Positions 1 through 9,138 of a DNA stretch of 9,874 nt are shown one piece after another. The notes below the pieces were generated by a model. The model was not told the DNA's origin and made no database searches. It saw only the letters and a program-made list of their open reading frames with translations. Source of the DNA: Burkholderiales bacterium UBA1834 (GTDB lineage: Bacteria > Pseudomonadota > Gammaproteobacteria > Burkholderiales > Burkholderiaceae_C); assembly GCA_002339015.1 (NCBI GenBank), contig DDJC01000037.1:1-9874 (forward strand), in the 5' to 3' direction. Both the position numbers and the translations under genes were made by a program. Position 1 is the first letter of the stretch. Each line of letters starts with the position of its first letter.

Positions 1-536
<536 letters not shown>

Positions 537-570
537 TACAACTTACATCGTTAACGTTCAGATTGGTTCT

Positions 571-646
571 AGGGGTATAGCTCAATTGGCAGAGCGTCGG
601 TCTCCAAAACCGAAGGTTGGGGGTTCGATTCCCTCTGCCCCTGCCA
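571..646 (+). tRNA. trpT: tRNA-Trp (anticodon CCA), 3' CCA encoded
   Basis: A complete cloverleaf can be drawn. The 7-bp acceptor stem is 571-577 with 636-642 and includes one T-G wobble. The D stem is GCTC 580-583 with GAGC 592-595. The anticodon stem is 597-601 with 609-613 around the loop CTCCAAA, which puts CCA at 604-606 as the anticodon and so decodes UGG (Trp). The variable loop is AGGTT, and the T stem 619-623 with 631-635 closes a TTCGATT loop. The discriminator is G643 and the terminal CCA (644-646) is encoded in the DNA. A trpT gene between tuf and secE is the usual arrangement in betaproteobacteria. Confidence 0.98.
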
Positions 647-687
647 CCTAACTGAACGCGATCGAGACATCACAGCTGGTCCACAGC

Positions 688-720
688 AGCCCGCAAGGCC
701 TTCGCAGGTCCGCGGGCTTT
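688..720 (+). terminator. Terminator-like hairpin between tRNA-Trp and secE
   Basis: AGCCCGC at 688-694 pairs perfectly with GCGGGCT at 712-718. Inside it GGCCT (697-701) can pair with AGGTC (706-710) with one G-T wobble, leaving the loop TCGC. The 3' arm runs into only three T residues (718-720). The shape is that of a Rho-independent terminator with a weak U-tract. It probably ends or attenuates the tuf-trpT transcript, and the tail suggests partial rather than complete termination. It may also define the 3' end from which tRNA-Trp is processed. I see no convincing promoter between it and secE, so secE-nusG may depend on read-through. Confidence 0.6.
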
Positions 721-742
721 GCTGCCTCAAGTCAAGTCATCC

Positions 743-1129
743 ATGAGTTCCACCGCGCAAGTCGAAACCGTCACCACCGCTGCCGACAAGGCCAAGCTGG
801 CCGCTGCCGGCCTGCTGGTGGTGGGCGCCGTTGCGGCCTTTTACCTGCTGGGTCAGCAAGACCTGTGGGTGCGCGTCGTCACGCTGCTGCTGCTGGTGAT
901 CGCGGGTGTCGCGGTGTTCTTCACCTCGGCGCCTGGCAAGGAACTCATCGCCTTCGGCCAGGATGCCGTCAAGGAAACCCGCAAGGTGGTATGGCCCACC
1001 GGCTCCGAAGCGCGCCAGATGACGCTGTACGTCTTCGCCTTCGTGGTGGTGATGGCCCTGTTCCTGTGGTTGACCGACAAGTCCCTGGAGTGGCTGCTCT
1101 ACAGCGTGCTGCTCGGCTGGAAGCACTGA
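743..1129 (+). CDS. secE: Preprotein translocase subunit SecE
   Basis: SecE is the small clamp subunit of the SecYEG inner-membrane channel that exports unfolded proteins. The 128-residue product is close to the three-helix proteobacterial form (127 residues in E. coli). Three hydrophobic segments are visible at about residues 20-37, 42-61 and 92-113. Between the second and third lies the conserved amphipathic cytoplasmic segment ending ETRKVVWPT (residues 78-86), the family signature. I chose ATG 743 because the protein then starts MSSTAQ. A TTG at 719 is in frame but lies in the arm of the upstream hairpin and adds unlike residues. No good Shine-Dalgarno sequence precedes ATG 743, so initiation may be weak. 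The gene ends 34 nt before nusG, the usual secE-nusG pair, and the two are almost certainly co-transcribed. Confidence 0.96.
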   Translation: MSSTAQVETVTTAADKAKLAAAGLLVVGAVAAFYLLGQQDLWVRVVTLLLLVIAGVAVFFTSAPGKELIAFGQDAVKETRKVVWPTGSEARQMTLYVFAFVVVMALFLWLTDKSLEWLLYSVLLGWKH

Positions 1130-1163
1130 TTTTTCCCATCCTCCCAACCAGGTTGACACACCC

Positions 1164-1733
1164 ATGAGCGACGTTCAAGCCAGCCCCGCCTCCAACGCTG
1201 CCCCGCTGCGCTGGTACGTGGTCCATGCCTATTCGGGCATGGAAAAGGCCGTCGAGCGCAACCTGCGCGAGCGCATCGATCGCGCCGGCATGCAGGCGCA
1301 GTTCGGCCGCATCCTGGTGCCCACCGAAGAAGTCGTCGAAGTCAAGAACGGCAAGAAGTCCGTCACCGAGCGCCGTTTCTTTCCTGGCTACGTGCTGGTC
1401 GAGATGGTGATGAGCGACGACTCCTGGCACCTGGTCAAGAACACGTCCAAGGTCACCGGCTTCGTCGGTGGCGCCAAGAACCGCCCGGTGCCCATCTCGG
1501 AAGACGAGGTCATGAAGATCGTCAACCAGATGCAAGAGGGCATCGAGAAGCCTCGGCCGAAGGTGGAGTGGGAAAACGGCGAAGTGGTCCGCGTCAAGGA
1601 AGGCCCCTTCACCGACTTCAACGGTTCGATCGAAGACGTCAACTACGAAAAGTCCAAGCTGCGCGTGTCGGTCACGATCTTCGGTCGTGCCACCCCGGTC
1701 GAGCTGGACTTCCATCAGGTCGAAAAGATTTGA
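1164..1733 (+). CDS. nusG: Transcription termination/antitermination factor NusG
   Basis: NusG binds the beta' clamp helices of RNA polymerase, reduces pausing, and through its KOW domain contacts either Rho or ribosomal protein S10, coupling transcription to translation. The product is 189 residues (181 in E. coli). The extra length is an N-terminal stretch of about 14 residues rich in Ala/Ser/Pro (MSDVQASPASNAAP). The NGN domain runs from RWYVVHAYSGMEKAV (about residue 16) through VPTEEVVEV and RRFFPGYVLVEM to about residue 110. The KOW domain covers about 137-189 (GEVVRVKEGPFTDFNG, then SIFGRATPVELDF-like residues ending QVEKI). The ATG at 1164 has only a weak AGG at 1150-1152, 11 nt upstream. 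The last codons and the stop lie inside a perfect inverted repeat described separately. Identity is secure. Confidence 0.98.
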   Translation: MSDVQASPASNAAPLRWYVVHAYSGMEKAVERNLRERIDRAGMQAQFGRILVPTEEVVEVKNGKKSVTERRFFPGYVLVEMVMSDDSWHLVKNTSKVTGFVGGAKNRPVPISEDEVMKIVNQMQEGIEKPRPKVEWENGEVVRVKEGPFTDFNGSIEDVNYEKSKLRVSVTIFGRATPVELDFHQVEKI

Positions 1734-1755
1734 TGCCCTGAGGCATCAAATCTTT
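1724..1755 (+). repeat. Perfect 14-bp inverted repeat straddling the nusG stop codon
   Basis: Positions 1724-1737 (AAAGATTTGATGCC) are the exact reverse complement of 1742-1755, separated by the tetraloop CTGA (1738-1741). Beyond a single bulged A the pairing extends to 1721-1757. The nusG TGA (1731-1733) sits in the middle of the left arm. The stem is A/T-rich in a G/C-rich region and no U-tract follows, so it is not a classic Rho-independent terminator. An attenuator, an RNase processing site or an mRNA-stabilising 3' hairpin are all possible. The structure is seen directly; the role is inference. Confidence 0.8.
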
Positions 1756-1975
1756 CGCCCGAGGCCCGGATCATGTGGATCCAGGCCGCAGGCAAAAGAT
1801 CAGGCCCCGGAGGATGGGGCCGGCCGATGGCAGCGCAAGCCGCCTGAAGCCCATCACCTCCCGTACCAGGCGCGAACGAGACCGCGTCAAGAGGAGCCAG
1901 GCGTTCATCTCGAACAAGCCTGGCGTTTGACTCAACCGACCTGACGTGGCCGTCGGGCGGTTCTAGGAGAAAGTT
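1734..1975 (+). promoter_or_regulatory. Structured nusG-rplK intergenic leader
   Basis: This 242-nt stretch has no gene I can support. After the inverted repeat at the nusG stop, a second hairpin pairs GGATC 1768-1772 with GATCC 1778-1782, and GGCC 1763-1766 with GGCC 1784-1787, across one mismatch. A third pairs GGCCCC 1803-1808 with GGGGCC 1816-1821 around a 7-nt loop. A fourth (1896-1924) is listed separately. Close to the rplK ribosome-binding site, CCGAC 1936-1940 can pair with GTCGG 1952-1956. In E. coli, L1 represses rplK-rplA by binding the rplK leader mRNA, so this stretch is the expected place for such an operator. I cannot show the specific L1 recognition motif. No clear sigma-70 promoter was found. 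The rplK Shine-Dalgarno AGGAG is at 1965-1969. Confidence 0.5.
1896..1928 (+). terminator. Hairpin with short T-run in the rplK leader (possible attenuator)
   Basis: GCCAGGC 1896-1902 pairs with GCCTGGC 1918-1924. Inside it GTTC 1903-1906 pairs with GAAC 1912-1915 around the loop ATCTC, leaving AA (1916-1917) bulged. GTTT (1925-1928) follows the stem. The G/C-rich stem with a short T-run resembles a weak intrinsic terminator, which would suit attenuation ahead of rplK. It could equally be part of an L1-responsive leader fold. Confidence 0.45.
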
Positions 1976-2407
1976 ATGGCCAAGAAGATTATCGGCTTCA
2001 TCAAGCTGCAAATCCCGGCTGGCAAGGCGAACCCTTCGCCGCCGGTCGGTCCCGCGCTGGGTCAGCGTGGTCTGAACATCATGGAGTTCTGCAAGGCGTT
2101 CAACGCCCAGACCCAAGGCATGGAGCCTGGTCTGGTGCTGCCGGTGGTCATCACCGCGTACGCTGACAAGTCCTTCACCTTCGTGCTCAAGACCCCGCCC
2201 GCGACGGTCCTGATCAAGAAGGCTGCCAAGCTGGACAAGGGTTCGCCCCGTCCGCACACCGACAAGGTTGGCAAGCTGACCCGCGCCCAGATCGAAGAGA
2301 TCGCCAAGACCAAGCAGAAGGACCTCACCGCTGCTGACCTGGACGCCGCTGTGCGCACCATCGCTGGTTCTGCCCGCTCGATGGGCGTGATCGTGGAAGG
2401 AGTCTGA
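1976..2407 (+). CDS. rplK: 50S ribosomal protein L11
   Basis: L11 binds the 23S rRNA GTPase-associated region at the base of the L7/L12 stalk and is needed for elongation-factor turnover and for the stringent response through RelA. The product is 143 residues, against 142 in E. coli. The N-terminal domain (about 1-70) carries the proline-rich stretch ANPSPPVGPALGQRG (residues 18-32), the region targeted by thiostrepton-type antibiotics. Then come NIMEFCKAFNA and the linker SFTFVLKTPPA (about 66-76). The rRNA-binding C-terminal domain (about 77-143) ends GSARSMGVIVEG. ATG 1976 has an AGGAG six nt upstream. The stop is two nt before the rplA start, and the rplA ribosome-binding site lies inside the last rplK codons, so translational coupling is expected. 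Confidence 0.98.
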   Translation: MAKKIIGFIKLQIPAGKANPSPPVGPALGQRGLNIMEFCKAFNAQTQGMEPGLVLPVVITAYADKSFTFVLKTPPATVLIKKAAKLDKGSPRPHTDKVGKLTRAQIEEIAKTKQKDLTAADLDAAVRTIAGSARSMGVIVEGV

Positions 2408-2409
2408 TC

Positions 2410-3114
<705 letters not shown>

Positions 3115-3126
3115 TTTCAGGCCTCG

Positions 3127-3205
3127 GTTGGTTGACAAGCCAACGCTGGCAGCCGGCGCAAGCCGCTGTCAGCCGGGCCCCGCGCGAGTCTGGCGCGAAG
3201 GCCCG
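3127..3205 (+). other. Three directly adjoining hairpins after rplA
   Basis: Three stems follow one another with no unpaired base between them. The first is 3127-3133 with 3138-3144 (GTTGGTT with AAGCCAAC-side bases, one wobble, loop GACA). The second is GCTGGCAGC 3145-3153 with GCTGTCAGC 3165-3173, one wobble, continued by GGC 3155-3157 with GCC 3162-3164 under a GCAA tetraloop. The third is CGGGCC 3174-3179 with GGCCCG 3200-3205, enclosing CGCGC 3181-3185 with GCGCG 3193-3197. No T-run follows any of them, so they are not ordinary terminators. They may protect the 3' end of the rplK-rplA message or mark a processing site (inference). Confidence 0.6.
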
Positions 3206-3220
3206 AACTGAATTGGTGGG

Positions 3221-3260
3221 CCGTGGCCCCGGTGTTTTGGAAAAAGCATCAGGGCCGCGG
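3221..3260 (+). other. Long A-rich-loop hairpin just upstream of the L10 leader
   Basis: CCGTGGCCC (3221-3229) pairs with GGGCCGCGG (3252-3260) with one wobble. After a C-A mismatch, GGTG (3231-3234) pairs with CATC (3247-3250) with one wobble. The 12-nt loop 3235-3246 is T- then A-rich. The last four paired bases (3257-3260) are also the start of the closing helix of the L10 leader, so the two folds compete for them. Confidence 0.55.
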
Positions 3261-3358
3261 GCTATCAAAGACCGTAGGCGCTCGGCACCGTGCTTGTACA
3301 GATGGTGTCTGGCTTAAACCGGGCTTTCAGCCCCCGCCTACGCAGATGGCGTACCCGC
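3257..3358 (+). promoter_or_regulatory. L10 leader: autoregulatory L10(L12)4 binding element of rplJ-rplL
   Basis: In E. coli and many other bacteria the L10-L7/L12 complex binds its own mRNA leader and represses rplJ-rplL translation. The element contains a kink-turn and a bulged stem. Here GCGGG 3257-3261 pairs with CCCGC 3354-3358, extended by TA 3263-3264 with TA 3352-3353. An asymmetric internal loop follows, with AAAGAC on the left (3267-3272) and GCAGATGG on the right (3342-3349), the kind of A/G-rich loop expected of a kink-turn. Then comes a perfect 8-bp stem, CGTAGGCG 3273-3280 with CGCCTACG 3335-3342. The apical part branches into CACC 3286-3289 with GGTG 3304-3307, and GGGCT 3321-3325 with AGCCC 3329-3333. 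Position, architecture and the CCTACGCAGATGG stretch match the known L10_leader family as I recall it. Confidence 0.8.
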
Positions 3359-3408
3359 TGTTGAAGGTTTGACCACAAGGTTCTTCCCGAGACAGAAGGT
3401 CGCTGAAT

Positions 3409-3435
3409 CCGGGTGTGCCCGGCAGGTGCGCTGCC
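3409..3435 (+). other. Overlapping, mutually exclusive hairpins ahead of rplJ
   Basis: CCGGG 3409-3413 pairs with CCCGG 3418-3422 around TGTG. GGCAG 3421-3425 pairs with CTGCC 3431-3435 around GTGCG. The two share 3421-3422, so they compete at their junction. They lie 31 nt before the rplJ ribosome-binding site and could link the L10 leader to ribosome access, but this is inference. Confidence 0.4.
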
Positions 3436-3465
3436 CCATGGTGGTGTGCATAAAGGGCACGTTTT

Positions 3466-3471
3466 AAGGAG
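3466..3471 (+). promoter_or_regulatory. rplJ ribosome-binding site (supports a TTG start)
   Basis: AAGGAG at 3466-3471 lies six nt before TTG 3478. There is no in-frame ATG nearby and the protein from this TTG begins in register with other L10 proteins, so this site fixes the start. Confidence 0.85.
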
Positions 3472-3477
3472 TAGACC

Positions 3478-3996
3478 TTGAGTCTCAATCGCAACGAGAA
3501 AGAAGCCGTCATCGCTGAAGTGGCTGCCCAGGCGGGCAAGGCACAGACGCTGGCACTGGCTGAATACCGCGGACTCACGGTGGCCCAACTCGACCAGCTG
3601 CGCAAGAACGCGCGCGCCCAAGGTGTGTACCTTCACGTGCTGAAGAACACGCTGGCCCGCCGCGCCGTGACTGGCACGCCGTTCGAAGTGGCTACCGAGA
3701 GCATGAGCGGTCCGCTGATCTACGGTTTTTCCGAAGACGCAGTGGCCGCCGCCAAGGTGATCGCCGACTTCGCAAAGTCCAATGACAAGCTGGTCCTGAA
3801 GGCCGGTGCGTACAACGGCAAGGCCCTGGATGCTGCTGGCATCAAGGCCCTGGCGTCCGTGCCGACCAAGGAAGTGCTGCTGGCCCAGATCGCCGCCCTG
3901 CTGCAGGCACCGGTCTCTGGTCTGGCCCGCGCCGTGGCCGCCGTGGCCGCCAAGCGTGGCGAAGGCGCTCCGGCTGCCGAAGCCCCTGCCGCTTGA
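3478..3996 (+). CDS. rplJ: 50S ribosomal protein L10 (TTG start)
   Basis: L10 anchors the L7/L12 dimers to the 23S rRNA and forms the base of the stalk. The complex also represses its own operon. The product is 172 residues, slightly longer than the 165 of E. coli because of an Ala/Pro-rich tail (GEGAPAAEAPAA, 161-172). The rRNA-binding N-terminal domain shows LAEYRGLTVAQLDQLRKNAR (27-46) and LKNTLARRAV (55-64). The C-terminal helix from about 131 (KEVLLAQIAALLQAP, then VSGLARAVAAVAA) is where L12 dimers dock. The start is TTG with an excellent Shine-Dalgarno; a TTG start for an abundant ribosomal protein is noteworthy but I recall it in related Burkholderiales. The L10 leader sits 119 nt upstream and rplL follows after a 50-nt gap. 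Confidence 0.97.
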   Translation: MSLNRNEKEAVIAEVAAQAGKAQTLALAEYRGLTVAQLDQLRKNARAQGVYLHVLKNTLARRAVTGTPFEVATESMSGPLIYGFSEDAVAAAKVIADFAKSNDKLVLKAGAYNGKALDAAGIKALASVPTKEVLLAQIAALLQAPVSGLARAVAAVAAKRGEGAPAAEAPAA

Positions 3997-4046
3997 TCGA
4001 TCACCGATCCGCATTCAATTTTTTACCGATTTAGGAAGAACCCATC

Positions 4047-4427
4047 ATGGCATTCGATAAAGACGCATTCCTGACCGCCCTCGACAGCATGTCCGTGCTC
4101 GAGCTGAACGAGCTGGTCAAGGCCATCGAAGAGAAGTTCGGCGTGTCCGCCGCTGCCGTTGCTGCCCCCGCTGGCGGTGGCGCTGCTGGCGGTGGCGCTG
4201 CCGCTGCTGAAGAGAAGACCGAATTCAACGTCGTGCTGACCGAAGCCGGCGCCAACAAGGTTGGCGTCATCAAGGCCGTGCGCGAAATCACCGGTCTGGG
4301 CCTGAAGGAAGCCAAGGACCTGGTCGACGGCGCTCCCAAGAACGTCAAGGAAGGCGTGGCCAAGGCCGATGCCGAAGCCGCCGTCAAGAAGCTGGTCGAA
4401 GCCGGCGCCAAGGCCGAGCTGAAGTAA
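4047..4427 (+). CDS. rplL: 50S ribosomal protein L7/L12
   Basis: L7/L12 is the multi-copy stalk protein that recruits translational GTPases and stimulates their hydrolysis. The product is 126 residues (121 in E. coli). The N-terminal dimerisation domain is about 1-35 (MAFDKDAFLTALDSMSVLEL). The flexible hinge is almost entirely Ala and Gly (about 35-54, including two GGGAA units), a little longer than in E. coli. The C-terminal factor-binding domain (about 56-126) holds EKTEFNVVLTEAGANKVGVI and GLGLKEAKDLVDGAP (about 83-97). ATG 4047 has an AGGA at 4033-4036, 10 nt upstream. It is in an operon with rplJ. A 444-nt spacer with a terminator-like hairpin then separates it from rpoB, which would fit its need for higher expression than the polymerase genes. 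Confidence 0.98.
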   Translation: MAFDKDAFLTALDSMSVLELNELVKAIEEKFGVSAAAVAAPAGGGAAGGGAAAAEEKTEFNVVLTEAGANKVGVIKAVREITGLGLKEAKDLVDGAPKNVKEGVAKADAEAAVKKLVEAGAKAELK

Positions 4428-4451
4428 ATCGGCCCCCGGCTACTGCGCGGC

Positions 4452-4518
4452 CCGATCTCGGGTTCTGCGATGCTCGCCGTACAGGTCGTACGGCTGCGCT
4501 TCTCGAACCCGACCTCGG
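4452..4518 (+). other. Long nested stem-loop after rplL (candidate RNase III processing site)
   Basis: The outer arms CCGA 4452-4455 and TCGG 4515-4518 pair. After a 2x2 internal loop, TCGGGTTC 4458-4465 pairs perfectly with GAACCCGA 4505-4512. Further in, GCG 4467-4469 pairs with CGC 4497-4499. At the tip, GCCGTAC 4476-4482 pairs with GTACGGC 4488-4494 around AGGTC. In E. coli the rplL-rpoB spacer contains an RNase III cleavage site in a stem-loop. The same position and the length of this one make a similar role plausible, but that is inference. Confidence 0.6.
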
Positions 4519-4571
4519 ACCGCTCGCGACGCCGGGCATCCGATTTCGACGCACCGCTTCGTGCGGTCCAG

Positions 4572-4594
4572 GGCTGCCCCGTGGGGCAGCCTTT
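4572..4594 (+). terminator. Terminator-like hairpin between rplL and rpoB
   Basis: GGCTGCCC 4572-4579 pairs perfectly with GGGCAGCC 4584-4591 around CGTG, then TTT 4592-4594. The U-tract is short, so partial termination is more likely than a full stop. A partial terminator is known at the same position in E. coli, where it lets only part of the rplJL transcripts enter rpoBC. A smaller hairpin, ACCGC 4553-4557 with GCGGT 4563-4567, lies just upstream. Confidence 0.65.
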
Positions 4595-4840
4595 GGCGTC
4601 TCAGGGGTAAAACCCGCGAGGGCAGCCGAAAAGCTTTTCCGGAGTACACTGGAGGGCTTTTCGAGTGTTCTCTGAACCGACTGCGGAGAACCGGTTTGGT
4701 CGAGCCTGTGTCACACCACGTGCACAGGTTGTCTGCCAGCGGTTGGTAGTGGCCAACCACCAAGCCTCAGACATCCTCGTCTGAATGGCCAGTCGCCGAA
4801 CAACGCCCCTGTCCTGGCCCGATGGTGGTGATATTCGAAC
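4595..4840 (+). other. Remainder of rplL-rpoB spacer: inverted repeats, no gene seen
   Basis: I find no supportable gene here. The visible structure is a 12-bp palindrome at 4628-4639 (GAAAAGCTTTTC), CCTGTG 4705-4710 with CACAGG 4723-4728, GGTTGG 4741-4746 with CCAACC 4753-4758, and TCAGAC 4767-4772 with GTCTGA 4779-4784. TACACT at 4645-4650 resembles a -10 box only loosely, and no matching -35 lies at the right distance. I therefore do not call a promoter. Confidence 0.5.
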
Positions 4841-4858
4841 CGAAACCGGTTGGTTTCG
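4841..4858 (+). promoter_or_regulatory. Perfect hairpin adjoining the rpoB ribosome-binding site
   Basis: CGAAACC 4841-4847 pairs perfectly with GGTTTCG 4852-4858 around GGTT. It ends four nt before the rpoB GGAG (4863-4866). Such a stem could limit or position ribosome loading on rpoB. E. coli rpoB is reported to be translationally autoregulated near its start, but I cannot tie this hairpin to that mechanism from sequence alone. Confidence 0.5.
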
Positions 4859-4862
4859 CAAC

Positions 4863-4866
4863 GGAG
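4863..4866 (+). promoter_or_regulatory. rpoB ribosome-binding site (decides the start)
   Basis: GGAG lies five nt before ATG 4872. An in-frame ATG at 4785 would add 29 residues unlike any RpoB and has no such site. The choice of 4872 gives the family N-terminus MAQTNPYSYTERKRIR. Confidence 0.85.
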
Positions 4867-4871
4867 AGTTT

Positions 4872-8999
<4,128 letters not shown>

Positions 9000-9029
9000 C
9001 TTGTCAAAGACCCGCCATGCGGCGTTGGT

Positions 9030-9065
9030 CGGGTGCTTGCATAGCGCTGCTATGCGGCGCACCCG
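9030..9065 (+). repeat. REP-like imperfect palindrome between rpoB and rpoC
   Basis: CGGGTGC 9030-9036 pairs perfectly with GCACCCG 9059-9065. After a small TT/GGC internal loop, GCATAGC 9039-9045 pairs perfectly with GCTATGC 9049-9055 around GCT. ATGCGGCG at 9052-9059 is also present as a direct copy at 9017-9024. The small G/C-rich two-step hairpin in a spacer is typical in form of repetitive extragenic palindromes, and may serve mRNA stability or processing between rpoB and rpoC. No T-run follows, so it is not a terminator. Its multi-copy status cannot be seen here. Confidence 0.6.
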
Positions 9066-9138
9066 CCCGCCTTGCCTGGCGCGCCTTTGCCGGCGTCATT
9101 TCATCTCCAACCGTGCACTGAATATTTAGGAGAAAGCC

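Noticed and set aside
1153..1158. TTGACA before nusG as a -35 box
   Set aside because: No -10-like hexamer at the right spacing; it lies in the short secE-nusG gap of an obvious operon.
1927..1932. TTGACT in the rplK leader as a -35 box
   Set aside because: The expected -10 position is G/C-rich (CCGTCG), so a promoter is not supported.
3132..3137. TTGACA after rplA as a -35 box
   Set aside because: The bases 17-18 nt downstream (GGCGCA region) do not resemble a -10 box, and the hexamer lies in the first hairpin of the leader.
3132..3317. 61-codon plus-strand open frame inside the rplA-rplJ leader
   Set aside because: It overlaps the hairpins and L10 leader, has no ribosome-binding site, and its translation resembles nothing I recognise.
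3995..4024. Hairpin GATCG/CGATC followed by six T residues between rplJ and rplL as a terminator
   Set aside because: The T-run starts nine nt after a stem of only five pairs, so the geometry is wrong for intrinsic termination.
4561..4749. 62-codon plus-strand open frame in the rplL-rpoB spacer
   Set aside because: It runs through the terminator-like hairpin, has no Shine-Dalgarno and no recognisable product.
4785..4871. Upstream in-frame ATG extending RpoB by 29 residues
   Set aside because: The extension is unlike RpoB N-termini and lacks a ribosome-binding site; ATG 4872 has GGAG at ideal spacing.
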